Both the position numbers and the translations under genes were made by a program. The notes under the pieces were generated by a model that saw only the letters and a list, made by a program, of their open reading frames with translations, was not told the DNA's origin and did no database searches. DNA of 64,000 bases, from contig NZ_CP094241.1 of NCBI RefSeq assembly GCF_022749495.1, positions 496,001 to 560,000 of the forward strand, in the 5' to 3' direction. Of the stretch, positions 1-8,075 are shown piece after piece (the first letter of the stretch is position 1; every line of letters starts with the position of its first letter). This stretch comes from Neisseria macacae ATCC 33926 (GTDB taxonomy: Bacteria; Pseudomonadota; Gammaproteobacteria; Burkholderiales; Neisseriaceae).

Positions 1-822
1 GATGTGGGACAGCCGCCTGCCTTGCGGGTCAACGTGGAAAATGCGGTAGTCGCCGGAGGTGGCGAGGGAGCGGTTGTCGAGGGGGACGACGATTTGGGTA
101 TTGCCGCCTTGGACGATGTTGGGCTGTTCGATGCCGATGCGCCAAGGTTCGCCTTTGGCATTGCAGCCTTTGCCGTGCAGTTCGCCGCCGATTTCGACAA
201 GGTAGTTTTGGATGCCGAGTTTTTCAAGTTCGCCTGCCACTTTGTCCACGCCGAAGCCTTTGGCGATGGAGGAGAGGTCGAGATAGGTTTCGGGCCGGGT
301 TTTGGCGAGGGTGGCTTGTTTGCCGTTTTGCGTGAGGATGATTTTGTCCGTACCGGTTTGGGCGGCGGCTTTGTCGATTTCGGCCTGGGTGGGTTCGCGG
401 GTGATTTCTTTGTTCGGTCCGAAGCCCCAAAGGTTGACGAGCGGGCCGACGGTTACGTCGAGCGCGCCTTGTGTGAGGCGGTTGAGGCGTAAGGCTTCGG
501 CGGTTACGGCGGCGAAATCGGCGGAAACGGGCATGGGTTTGCGGGTCTCGCGCATTTGGTTGAAGCGGCTGATTTCGGAGTCTTCGCGGTAGGTGGACAT
601 TTGGCGGTTGACTTCTTCGAGTGCGCCGTCAATCTGCTTTTTTACGGCTTCAGGCGCGGGCGGGTTGGGAAGGTCGTCTGAAAGGTATTTGACGGTATAG
701 GTCGTGCCCATCGTTTCGCCCTGAAGCACGGTTTGTTCGGATGTTTTTTTGCTGCACGCGCCCAAGGGCAGGGTAAAGATGAGGGCGGCGGCAAGGGCGG
801 GAATGGCGGAGGGCAGGTGCAT
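1..822 (-). CDS. apbE: FAD:protein FMN transferase ApbE (lipoprotein), 3' end outside window
   Basis: The reading frame is open from the ATG at 822 to the window edge, giving 274 codons without a stop. The start gives a lipoprotein signal peptide with lipobox LGAC (Cys at residue 23). The mature part begins with the ApbE signature region GETMGTTYTVKY and continues through the DLSSIAKGFGVDKVA, GGE and SLATSGDYR blocks to RRLSHI at the edge. ApbE attaches FMN covalently to Thr residues of flavoproteins such as Na+-NQR NqrC/NqrB at the outer face of the inner membrane. An in-frame uptake sequence encodes YLSDDLP. The gene is transcribed away from metK. Only the C-terminal part is missing, so the family call is secure. 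Confidence 0.93.
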   Translation of the reverse strand, partial: MHLPSAIPALAAALIFTLPLGACSKKTSEQTVLQGETMGTTYTVKYLSDDLPNPPAPEAVKKQIDGALEEVNRQMSTYREDSEISRFNQMRETRKPMPVSADFAAVTAEALRLNRLTQGALDVTVGPLVNLWGFGPNKEITREPTQAEIDKAAAQTGTDKIILTQNGKQATLAKTRPETYLDLSSIAKGFGVDKVAGELEKLGIQNYLVEIGGELHGKGCNAKGEPWRIGIEQPNIVQGGNTQIVVPLDNRSLATSGDYRIFHVDPQGRRLSHI

Positions 823-883
823 GATAGGGTGTTCGGGTGTTTTCAGACGACGTATTGTAACGTAAAACGCAAGGGCGCGCGGC

Positions 884-912
884 TTGCGGGGGCGGGGCTT
901 TTCTGCTAACAT
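884..912 (+). promoter_or_regulatory. Sigma-70 type promoter for the metK-upstream RNA
   Basis: TTGCGG at 884-889 and TAACAT at 907-912 are separated by exactly 17 bp. This predicts a transcript starting near 919-922, just before the structured region that ends in a terminator at 1044. Called by eye; no experimental support. Confidence 0.45.
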
Positions 913-918
913 CCGCGC

Positions 919-1044
919 TGCATTAAGAGTTGGGAATTCCATGCCAACCTGCTTTTCAGACGGAAAGGTAAGGTGGACGGCTGCAAAGCCGATGTGGTCC
1001 GAGAGGGCAATTCAAATCCCCCCGCTTGATGCGGGAATTTTTTT
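919..1044 (+). ncRNA. Structured RNA upstream of metK (sRNA or leader), with its own terminator
   Basis: About 125 nt between a plausible promoter and a rho-independent terminator (CCCGC-TTGAT-GCGGG followed by seven T). Visible helices are GTTGG/CCAAC (929-933 with 944-948), CGGCT-GCAA-AGCCG with a GNRA tetraloop (978-991), an outer GGAC/GTCC around it (975-978 with 997-1000), and a possible long-range GGGAATT/AATT..CCC pairing. There is no ORF of note. It precedes metK by 170 nt, so it could be an independent sRNA or a premature-termination leader controlling SAM synthetase. It does not show the cores of SAM-I, SAM-II or SAH riboswitches that I know, nor those of 4.5S, 6S or tmRNA. Function unknown. 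Confidence 0.5.
1019..1044 (+). terminator. Rho-independent terminator in the metK upstream region
   Basis: CCCGC TTGAT GCGGG stem-loop followed by AATTTTTTT. It ends the putative RNA well before the metK start codon. Confidence 0.8.
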
Positions 1045-1170
1045 GTCCGTATGTTCTGTACGGGCAGGATTCCGAACCGTTTTATCCAAGTAGGAATATT
1101 TATCATTTGGATGGAGCGCAGGTGGAAATTTTGTTATGATTTCCGTTGTGGGACGTATGATGAAACAACA

Positions 1171-1200
1171 GGTCGTCTGAAAGCAGACGGCTTGTTTTTG
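1171..1200 (+). promoter_or_regulatory. Uptake-sequence hairpin just before the metK ribosome site
   Basis: GGTCGTCTG-AAAG-CAGACGGCT forms a tight hairpin followed by TTGTTTTTG, directly before the AAGGAAA ribosome site. It resembles a second attenuator but may simply be an uptake sequence with a chance partial repeat. Confidence 0.35.
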
Positions 1201-1215
1201 AAGGAAAATATTGAA

Positions 1216-2385
1216 ATGAGCGAATATCTGTTTACTTCCGAATCGGTTTCCGAAGGCCATCCGGACAAAGTAGCCGACCAAGTGTCCGATGCGATTTTGG
1301 ATGCGGTTTTGGCGCAAGACCCCAAAGCGCGCGTCGCGGCGGAAACTCTGGTAAACACCGGTTTGTGCGTGTTGGCGGGTGAAATCACCACCACCGCCCA
1401 TGTGGACTACATCAAAGTCGCACGCGAAACCATCAAACGCATCGGCTACAACTCGTCCGAGCTGGGCTTTGATGCCAACGGCTGCGCGGTCGGCGTGTAC
1501 TACGACCAGCAATCCCCCGACATCGCCCAAGGCGTGAACGAAGGCGAAGGCATCGACCTGAACCAAGGCGCGGGCGACCAAGGCCTGATGTTCGGCTACG
1601 CCTGCGACGAAACCCCGACCCTGATGCCGTTTGCCATCTATTACAGCCACCGCCTGATGCAGCGTCAAAGCGAATTGCGCAAAGACGGCCGCCTGCCGTG
1701 GCTGCGTCCCGACGCAAAAGCGCAGTTGACCGTGGTTTACGACAGCGAAACCGGCAAAGTAAAACGCATCGACACCGTCGTCCTGTCCACCCAGCACGAC
1801 CCTGCCATCAGCCATGAAGAACTGAGCAACGCCGTGATTGAGCAGATTATCAAGCCTGTTCTGCCGCCCGAAATGCTGACTGCCGAAACCAAATACCTGA
1901 TCAACCCGACCGGCCGCTTCGTCATCGGCGGCCCGCAAGGCGACTGCGGTCTGACCGGCCGCAAAATCATCGTCGATACCTACGGCGGCGCAGCTCCGCA
2001 CGGCGGCGGCGCATTCTCCGGCAAAGACCCGTCCAAAGTGGACCGTTCCGCCGCTTACGCCTGCCGTTATGTCGCGAAAAACATCGTTGCCGCAGGTTTG
2101 GCAACCCAATGTCAGATTCAGGTTTCCTACGCCATCGGCGTTGCCGAACCGACTTCGATTTCCATCGACACTTTCGGCACAGGCAAAATCAGCGAAGACA
2201 AACTGATTGCCTTGGTTCGCGAACATTTCGACCTGCGCCCCAAAGGCATCGTCCAAATGCTCGACCTCTTGCGCCCAATTTACAGTAAATCCGCCGCCTA
2301 CGGCCATTTCGGCCGCGAAGAGCCTGAGTTTACTTGGGAGCGCACTGACAAAGCTGCCGCATTGAAAGCAGCCGCAGGCGTCTAA
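1216..2385 (+). CDS. metK: S-adenosylmethionine synthetase
   Basis: MetK makes S-adenosylmethionine from methionine and ATP in the cytosol. The product is 389 aa, the usual length. It starts MSEYLFTSESVSEGHPDK (ATP-binding His in EGHPDK) and contains the GAGDQGLMFGYA hexapeptide region near residue 115-125 and the P-loop-like GGGAFSGKDPSKVDRSAAY region near 265. The frame is open further upstream (to 1051), but the ATG at 1216 matches the family start and has AAGGAAA 9 nt ahead. It stands alone between the structured RNA and a DUS-type terminator at 2394-2428. Confidence 0.98.
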   Translation: MSEYLFTSESVSEGHPDKVADQVSDAILDAVLAQDPKARVAAETLVNTGLCVLAGEITTTAHVDYIKVARETIKRIGYNSSELGFDANGCAVGVYYDQQSPDIAQGVNEGEGIDLNQGAGDQGLMFGYACDETPTLMPFAIYYSHRLMQRQSELRKDGRLPWLRPDAKAQLTVVYDSETGKVKRIDTVVLSTQHDPAISHEELSNAVIEQIIKPVLPPEMLTAETKYLINPTGRFVIGGPQGDCGLTGRKIIVDTYGGAAPHGGGAFSGKDPSKVDRSAAYACRYVAKNIVAAGLATQCQIQVSYAIGVAEPTSISIDTFGTGKISEDKLIALVREHFDLRPKGIVQMLDLLRPIYSKSAAYGHFGREEPEFTWERTDKAAALKAAAGV

Positions 2386-2393
2386 AAAAGCAT

Positions 2394-2428
2394 AAAGGTC
2401 GTCTGAAAGGGAGTTTCAGACGACCTTT
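2394..2428. terminator. Inverted uptake-sequence terminator after metK
   Basis: AAAGGTCGTCTGAAA and its exact reverse complement are separated by only five bases. This paired arrangement is the common neisserial terminator. Confidence 0.8.
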
Positions 2429-2562
2429 GCCGTCCCGAGTCAAAAACTTTTTGGCAAACGAAGTATCATAATGTTTTACAAAAAAAGCAGCGCGGCACTG
2501 TGTTTCCTTGCTGCGCCGTCTTTTACCCGTCCACCAATAAAATAAAACTGAAGGAATACATC

Positions 2563-3627
2563 ATGAAAAAATGGCTGCTGGCTGTTTTGCCCGTCACCGC
2601 ACTGGCCGCTCCGCCCCAAGGCTTTTATCAAAATTACCAAGACTGGGACATCGCTTGCGACAATACCGGCACATGCCGTCTTGCTGGATATCAGGCGGAC
2701 GAAACAGAAACGCCGGTTTCCATCTTGTTTACCCGAAAAGCGGGGGCGAGCGCCGCCGTTGCCGGCGAAGTTTCCCTGCTGCCGTTTAACGACGATGATA
2801 GGCAGCTCGCCCGTGTGGCAGCCCGCAGTGAATTGATGCTGAACGGCAAATCACTGGGCAAATTGGTGTTGAACAAAAAAGGCACAGGCAAATTGAGCAG
2901 CGCGCAAACCAACGCCTTGCTCGAAGCATTGAAAAAAGAAAGCAAAATCAGCATCCGCGCGGGAAAATATGAATGGCACTTGTCCGACAAAGGCGCGGCG
3001 GCGGCAATGTTGAAAGCGGACGAATTCCAAGGTCGTCTGAATACGCCTTCCGCGCTGATACGCAAAGGCAACAGCAGTCAGGCAGTCCTCAGCCCGCAGC
3101 CCAAACCCGTCATCCGCGCCGTTGCCGTACCGAAAACAGCAGGCGATATACTGGAGCAAGACACACCGCGCCACAGCGCCGTCATGAAGCTGCTGCGCAA
3201 CAGCAACCGCGTTTCCGAAGGCGACGATAATTACTGTCCTGCCCTGCATAATAAAGAGCAAATGGGTTGGAACCGCAGCCTGTATGTCCATCCGCTCAAC
3301 GATCGTCAGGTTTTGATTTCGGCCATCTGTATCGGCGGTGCTTATCAAACCAGCGGCTACTATGCCATTGCCGATAAAGAGTTGACCAAAATCGAACAAG
3401 TGCTGCCGCCGATGGTATACGGCGGGCACGGCGGATTCGACGAGAAAACAGCCACCCTCAGCGGCAGCTTCAAAGGCCGCGGCATAGGCGACTGCTGGAC
3501 AAGCAATACGGCGGTATGGGACGGCAAGAGCTTCGTCCGCAGCGAGGAACACACTACCGGCTCGTGCAAAGGCTTTACCGGCGGTGCGTGGTGGTTGCCG
3601 ATTTTTGATGCCCGCGTCGAGCGTTAA
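2563..3627 (+). CDS. DUF1176 domain exported protein
   Basis: 354 aa, function not established. The ATG at 2563 is preceded by AAGGA at 2551 and opens with a Sec signal peptide (MKKWLLAVLPVTALA, cleavage near residue 15). The mature start has the DUF1176 look: aromatic-rich FYQNYQDWDIACDNTGTCRLAGY. The C-terminal half carries paired Cys residues (CPALH, CIGG, GDCW, GSCKGF) that suggest disulfides, consistent with a periplasmic location. An in-frame uptake sequence encodes QGRLN. It is a single gene followed by a hairpin terminator at 3668-3704. Confidence 0.8.
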   Translation: MKKWLLAVLPVTALAAPPQGFYQNYQDWDIACDNTGTCRLAGYQADETETPVSILFTRKAGASAAVAGEVSLLPFNDDDRQLARVAARSELMLNGKSLGKLVLNKKGTGKLSSAQTNALLEALKKESKISIRAGKYEWHLSDKGAAAAMLKADEFQGRLNTPSALIRKGNSSQAVLSPQPKPVIRAVAVPKTAGDILEQDTPRHSAVMKLLRNSNRVSEGDDNYCPALHNKEQMGWNRSLYVHPLNDRQVLISAICIGGAYQTSGYYAIADKELTKIEQVLPPMVYGGHGGFDEKTATLSGSFKGRGIGDCWTSNTAVWDGKSFVRSEEHTTGSCKGFTGGAWWLPIFDARVER

Positions 3628-3667
3628 AATACGCCGAATATCGAAACAGACGGCAAAAGCCGTTTCA

Positions 3668-3704
3668 AAAATGCCCGCAAGATTGAGCGATTTTGCGGGC
3701 ATTT
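3668..3704 (+). terminator. Terminator after the DUF1176 gene
   Basis: AAATGCCCGCAA and TTGCGGGCATTT form a 12-bp stem with a 13-base loop. Confidence 0.7.
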
Positions 3705-3826
3705 GCTACACGCGGGCGATGTTTGGAAGGGAAAAGGCGCGGCAGCAGAATGCCCGTTTTCAGACGACCTTTTTCCTTATACAATACGCTTGGATTTTAT
3801 ATATTCTGATATAAAGGATACGGATT

Positions 3827-4147
3827 ATGTTCGGCAAACAACTCTTTGAAGAAGTCAGCGCAAAAATCAGCGAAACCATCGCCAACAGCCCCGCCAAAGA
3901 CATGGAGAAAAACGTCAAAGCCATGCTCGGCAGTGCGTTCAACCGTATGGATTTGGTTACGCGCGAAGAATTCGACATCCAGCAGCAGGTTTTGATTAAA
4001 ACCCGCACCAAATTGGTCGAGCTGGAAGAGCGTCTGGCAAAACTCGAAGCCGCGCAAGAGCCTGAGCAGACTGCATTGGAAGCTGCCGAAGCCGCAGCCG
4101 AAGAAGCCGTCGAAGAAATCAAACAGCAAACCGAAGCCGGCGAATAA
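3827..4147 (+). CDS. ubiK: Ubiquinone biosynthesis accessory factor UbiK (BMFP family)
   Basis: 106 aa. The N-terminal half (MFGKQLFEEVSAKISETIANSPAKDMEKNVKAML split over residues 1-34) and the following FNRMDLVTREEFDIQQQVL match the YqiC/BMFP family. A coiled coil with trimerisation character (VELEERLAKLEA) follows, and the C-terminal tail is Ala/Glu rich. In E. coli UbiK binds UbiJ and helps aerobic ubiquinone synthesis; it also binds membranes. It sits 13 nt before comM and may be co-transcribed. The Glu/Ala tail after residue 75 is longer than in E. coli. Family call firm; role by homology. Confidence 0.88.
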   Translation: MFGKQLFEEVSAKISETIANSPAKDMEKNVKAMLGSAFNRMDLVTREEFDIQQQVLIKTRTKLVELEERLAKLEAAQEPEQTALEAAEAAAEEAVEEIKQQTEAGE

Positions 4148-4160
4148 GGTCGTCTGAAAC

Positions 4161-5657
4161 ATGTCGCTTGCCTTGGTTTACAGCCGCGCCTTGAGCGGCA
4201 TGAATGCGCCGTTGGTCGAAGTGGAAGCCCACCTTGCCAACGGCCTGCCTCATTTCAATATCGTCGGATTGCCCGACACCGAAGTCAAAGAAAGCCGCGA
4301 CCGTGTGCGCGCCGCCATCATCCAAAGCGGTTTCGACTTCCCCGCCAAAAAAATCACCGTCAACCTCGCCCCCGCCGACCTACCCAAAGAATCGGGGCGT
4401 TTCGACCTGCCGATTGCGCTGGGCATCCTCGCCGCATCCGGGCAAATCGCACCCGAAAAGCTCGCGCAATACGAGTTTGCCGGCGAACTGGCGCTTTCCG
4501 GCATGTTGCGCCCCGTGCGCGGCGCGTTGGCGATGGCATGGCAGGGTATGCAGGCGGGACGTTCTTTCGTCTTGCCGCAGGAAAACGCAGAGCAAGCCGC
4601 CGTGATGCGCGGCATTACCGTTTACGGTGCGCGTTCGTTAGGTGAAGTCGCCGCCCATTTGAACGGCATCGAACCTTTGGCGCAAACCGCCTGCCAAGTC
4701 CCGCAGAGGTCGTCTGAAAACGCCAAACTGCCCGACCTCATTGATGTCAAGGGTCAACATACTGCCCGCCTTGCTTTGGAAATCGCTGCTGCGGGCGGAC
4801 ACAGCCTCTTGATGATGGGCCCGCCGGGAACGGGCAAATCCATGCTTTCCCAACGGCTGCCCGGCATTCTGCCGCCTTTGACCGAAGACGAATTGGTCGA
4901 AGTGTGGGCGTTGCGTTCGCTCCTGCCCAATCATCAGCAACAACTCGACAGCCACCGTCCTTTCCGCAGCCCGCACCACAGCGCCAGCTCGGCAGCCATG
5001 GTCGGCGGCGGTTCCGACCCGCGTCCGGGCGAAATTTCATTGGCGCATCACGGTGTTTTATTTTTGGACGAGCTGCCCGAGTTTGACCGCAAAGTTTTAG
5101 AAGTTTTGCGCGAACCTTTGGAAAACGGCGAAATCCACATTTCCCGTGCGGCGCGCCAAGCCGTCTATCCCGCCAAATTCCAGCTTGTCGCCGCCATGAA
5201 CCCGTGTCCTTGCGGTTATCTCGGGCATCCCGTCAAACCCTGCCGCTGCACGCCCGAAAGCGTCGCGCGTTACCGCAGTAAAATTTCCGGCCCGCTGCTC
5301 GACCGCATCGATTTGACCATCGAAGTCCCCAGCCTGTCCGCCGCCGAACTGATGCAGCAGGAAGCGGGGGAAAGCAGCGCCGTCGTGTTGGCGCGCGTGA
5401 TCGCCGCCCGCGACAAGCAATACGCGCGGCAGGGCAAAGTCAATGCCGCCTTGAGCGTCAGTGAACTCGACACGTCCGCCCGCATCCAAAAAGAAGCGCA
5501 GGAAGCCTTGGGCAGCCTGTTGGAAAAACTCTCCCTCTCCGCCCGCAGCTTCCACCGCATCATGCGCGTGGCGCGTACACTGGCAGATTTGGCGGGCGAT
5601 GAAGAAGTCGGCAGAAGCCATGTTTTGAAAGCCGTCAGCTTCCGCCGCGCGTTGTAA
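4161..5657 (+). CDS. comM: ComM/YifB family Mg-chelatase-like AAA+ ATPase
   Basis: 498 aa. The N-terminal ChlI-like domain (residues 1-150) is followed by an AAA+ core with Walker A GPPGTGKS near 220, Walker B FLDELPEF near 300, the CPCGYLG...PCRC Cys cluster near 355, and a C-terminal Mg-chelatase domain ending in the helical HRIMRVARTLADL segment. ComM is a hexameric helicase that promotes branch migration of incoming single-stranded DNA during natural transformation, which fits a naturally competent genus. An uptake sequence overlaps its upstream region and another lies in-frame near residue 185. Confidence 0.95.
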   Translation: MSLALVYSRALSGMNAPLVEVEAHLANGLPHFNIVGLPDTEVKESRDRVRAAIIQSGFDFPAKKITVNLAPADLPKESGRFDLPIALGILAASGQIAPEKLAQYEFAGELALSGMLRPVRGALAMAWQGMQAGRSFVLPQENAEQAAVMRGITVYGARSLGEVAAHLNGIEPLAQTACQVPQRSSENAKLPDLIDVKGQHTARLALEIAAAGGHSLLMMGPPGTGKSMLSQRLPGILPPLTEDELVEVWALRSLLPNHQQQLDSHRPFRSPHHSASSAAMVGGGSDPRPGEISLAHHGVLFLDELPEFDRKVLEVLREPLENGEIHISRAARQAVYPAKFQLVAAMNPCPCGYLGHPVKPCRCTPESVARYRSKISGPLLDRIDLTIEVPSLSAAELMQQEAGESSAVVLARVIAARDKQYARQGKVNAALSVSELDTSARIQKEAQEALGSLLEKLSLSARSFHRIMRVARTLADLAGDEEVGRSHVLKAVSFRRAL

Positions 5658-5701
5658 GGTTTTTCAGACGACCTTGGGTACTGAAAACGGAAGATTCAAA
5701 G

Positions 5702-5858
5702 TATAGTGGATTAACTTTAAACCAGTACGGCGTTGCCTCGCCTTAGCTCAAAGAGAACGATTCTCTAAGGTGCTGAAGCACCAAGTGAATCGGTTCCGTA
5801 CTATCTGTACTGTCTGCGGCTTCGTCGCCTTGTCCTGATTTAAATTTAATCCACTATA
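5702..5858. repeat. Correia element (CREE/Nemis), full-length type, 157 bp
   Basis: Terminal inverted repeats TATAGTGGATTAA...TTAATCCACTATA enclose the standard core (GTACGGCGTTGCCTCGCC, CAAAGAGAACGATTCTC, GTGCTTCAGCACC-type palindrome, CTGTCTGCGGCTTCGTCGCC). It is flanked by TA. Found here between comM and the SPOR gene. Confidence 0.95.
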
Positions 5859-6004
5859 AAAGTTTAGACAGATCGGGTATCTTGCTGGTGTGTCCAATGC
5901 GGAGTATTCTGTTTGGGCAAAAGAAGCCCGTCGTCGGTCAATTGTCAGCGCGTCCTAACATCACGGCGGTTTTCGTAAAAACCATGTAAACAAACGGCGC
6001 ATTT

Positions 6005-6033
6005 TTGCCCAATATAAAGGATATTGATAAAAT
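6005..6033 (+). promoter_or_regulatory. Probable promoter of the SPOR-dsbA pair
   Basis: TTGCCC at 6005-6010, 17-bp spacer, TAAAAT at 6028-6033. It implies a 5' leader of about 75 nt before the ATG at 6115. Confidence 0.5.
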
Positions 6034-6114
6034 GACCCGTCCCTGCCGATGGCAGCAGCAGATTCCTCTGCCGCCAAAAGGTCGTCTGAACGGCATCATC
6101 AATATAGGTATCTC

Positions 6115-7209
6115 ATGAATAAGAACACTCAATACGGCAAAGGCCTTTTCGGCTTTTTCTTCGGCCTCATCCTCGCCACCGGCGTGATCGGGGGCATCCT
6201 GTATTTTCTGAATCAAGACACCCCGAACGCCTTCAAGGGCGCGACCGAGCCTCAAAAACAGCAAACCGAGCCTGAAATCCTCAAGCCGCAGGAAAAATCC
6301 AAACCTGAATCCAAGCCTGAGGCTGAAGAGCAGCCTGTCGTCGTTCCCGTAGAGAAAGAGCGTCCGGCAGAAGAAGCCAAGCCCGAACAGAAACGCAGCG
6401 AAGCCGACGACGATGCGGCAGCCAAAGAAAAAGAGCGCGCAGACAAAGAAGCGAAAGAAAAGGCAGATAAAGCCAAAGCCGAGAAAGAACGCGCGGACAA
6501 AGAAAAAGCGGAAAAAGAGCGTGCCGTCCATGAAGCGGAAGACGAAGCCCGCGAAGCAGAAAAAGCCCTGCGCGAAGCTGAAAAAGAAGACAAAGAATCT
6601 GCCGAACGCGAGTTGAGACAAAAACTTGCCGAGAAAAAGGCAGAGCTTGCGAAAAAACGCGCAGAAAAAGAAAAAGCCGACAAAGAAGCCGTCGATAAAG
6701 CCAAAAAGGCAGCCGAGTTGACGGACAAACAAAAAGCGCGCGCCGAGCGCAAACTTGCCGAGAAAAAAGCGGCTGAGAAGAAAGCCGCCGAAGCCAAGAA
6801 AACCGAAACGGCCAAAACCAACAAACCGACCCCCGAGCAAATCCTGAACAGCGGCAGCATCGAAAAAGCCCGTCAGGAAGCAAATAAAGGCGCGGCGAAA
6901 GAAGCGAAGAAAGCCGAGGCGGACAAACAAACCGCCAAAGCCGACAACGCCAAAGCCGAAGCCAAAACAGCGGAAGGCGGTAAAAAAATCATCCTGCAAA
7001 TGGGTTCGTACGCCGACCGCAACAGCGCCGACGCGCAACGTGCCAAACTCGCCATGCTGGGCATTTCGTCCAAAGTGGTCGAGCGCACCAACGGCGACAA
7101 AACCGTTTACCGCGTACAAAGCAACAGCATGTCGTCTGAAGCCGCAAAAAACGTTCAGAAAGACTTGCAAAAACACAATATCAACAGCCTGGTGCGTTCG
7201 GCACAATAA
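6115..7209 (+). CDS. SPOR domain membrane protein with long charged coiled-coil linker
   Basis: 364 aa. A short cytoplasmic tail and one membrane segment (about residues 11-32) are followed by a periplasmic linker that is almost wholly Lys/Glu/Ala (about 95-275, long single helix or coiled coil), then a C-terminal SPOR domain from about 290 (IILQMGSYADRNSADAQRAKL). SPOR domains bind denuded septal peptidoglycan; the layout is like FtsN, so a division or cell-separation role is likely but not shown. The upstream frame is open to 6049, but ATG 6115 gives the expected N-in membrane anchor. dsbA follows after 10 nt, so the two are probably one operon. Confidence 0.85.
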   Translation: MNKNTQYGKGLFGFFFGLILATGVIGGILYFLNQDTPNAFKGATEPQKQQTEPEILKPQEKSKPESKPEAEEQPVVVPVEKERPAEEAKPEQKRSEADDDAAAKEKERADKEAKEKADKAKAEKERADKEKAEKERAVHEAEDEAREAEKALREAEKEDKESAERELRQKLAEKKAELAKKRAEKEKADKEAVDKAKKAAELTDKQKARAERKLAEKKAAEKKAAEAKKTETAKTNKPTPEQILNSGSIEKARQEANKGAAKEAKKAEADKQTAKADNAKAEAKTAEGGKKIILQMGSYADRNSADAQRAKLAMLGISSKVVERTNGDKTVYRVQSNSMSSEAAKNVQKDLQKHNINSLVRSAQ

Positions 7210-7219
7210 GGAGGCGGCA

Positions 7220-7864
7220 ATGAAACGGACAACCAAACCGGCAGCCGTCCTCCTCAGCCTCGCGCTTGCCTTTTCCGCAAGCGCGCAGGCTGCGGTCGAA
7301 GGCGTGGATTACACGGTTTTGAACAAACCGATTCCGCAACGAGACGCATCCAAAATCGAAGTTTTGGAATTTTTCGGCTATTTCTGCATACATTGCCAAA
7401 ACTTTGATCCCGTCTTGCTGTCATACAGCAAAACTTTCCCGAAAGACGTTTACCTGCGTACCGAACACGTCGTCTGGATGCCTGAAATGCTGGGCTTGGC
7501 GCGGGTTGCCGCGGCGGTTAACGCTTCGGGTTTGAAGTATCAGGCAAACCCCGCTATTTTCAAAGCCGTACACGAACAGAAAATCAATTTGGCGGATACC
7601 GCCACTTTCAAAAGCTGGGCGGCGGCACAAAAAAGCTTTGACAGCAAAAAACTGATTGCCGCATACGACGCACCCGCCAGCCTCGCAGCCGCTAAAAAAA
7701 TGCAAAGCCTGACCGAGACTTACCGTATCGACGGCACGCCGGACGTCATCGTCGGAGGCAAATATCGGGTCATATTCAGCAGCGATTGGGCGAATGGGCA
7801 GAAAATCATAGGCGAGCTGATTAACAAAGTCCGCCAAGAGCATCCCGGCAAAGCCGCGCGCTGA
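7220..7864 (+). CDS. dsbA: Thiol:disulfide interchange protein DsbA
   Basis: 214 aa periplasmic oxidase that introduces disulfides into exported proteins. The start has an AAGGAGG ribosome site at 7208-7214 overlapping the end of the SPOR gene. Residues 1-24 are a signal peptide ending SAQA. The active site is CIHC at residues 56-59 within FFGYFCIHCQNFDP; neisserial DsbA1 has CVHC rather than the enteric CPHC. The cis-Pro region is GTPDVIVGGKYRV near 175. Type IV pilins, which carry disulfides, are expected clients. Confidence 0.95.
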   Translation: MKRTTKPAAVLLSLALAFSASAQAAVEGVDYTVLNKPIPQRDASKIEVLEFFGYFCIHCQNFDPVLLSYSKTFPKDVYLRTEHVVWMPEMLGLARVAAAVNASGLKYQANPAIFKAVHEQKINLADTATFKSWAAAQKSFDSKKLIAAYDAPASLAAAKKMQSLTETYRIDGTPDVIVGGKYRVIFSSDWANGQKIIGELINKVRQEHPGKAAR

Positions 7865-8075
7865 CGGAATTTAGCCAGACAGTTTCGGAATGACCGTAAA
7901 GATAAGGCGGTTTCCGAACTGTCTGTTTGTTTTGGGCGGCGTAAAATTCATAAAAACGATACTGCTGAGGGATGGGGTAAATACAGTCATACCGCAGCAG
8001 TTTTCCGATTCTGATACCGCTTCATCCTGAAATCCAGACGGGCAAACGTCGTCTGAAAACCAAAAAGAAAGCAAT

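Noticed and set aside
1000..1030. tRNA-like loop TTCAAATCCC in the metK upstream RNA, resembling tRNA-Sec
   Set aside because: No acceptor stem, D-arm or T-arm can be drawn; the resemblance is limited to a few bases.
919..1200. Known SAM-I, SAM-II or SAH riboswitch
   Set aside because: The conserved cores of those classes as I know them are not present; left as an unassigned RNA.
1012..2307. Long open frame antisense to metK (431 codons)
   Set aside because: It mirrors the GC-rich codons of metK, has no family resemblance and would overlap a certain gene completely.
5938..7236. 432-codon frame antisense to the SPOR gene, Phe/Gly-rich
   Set aside because: An artefact of the Lys/Glu/Ala repeats on the other strand; the SPOR protein has a clear domain and ribosome context.
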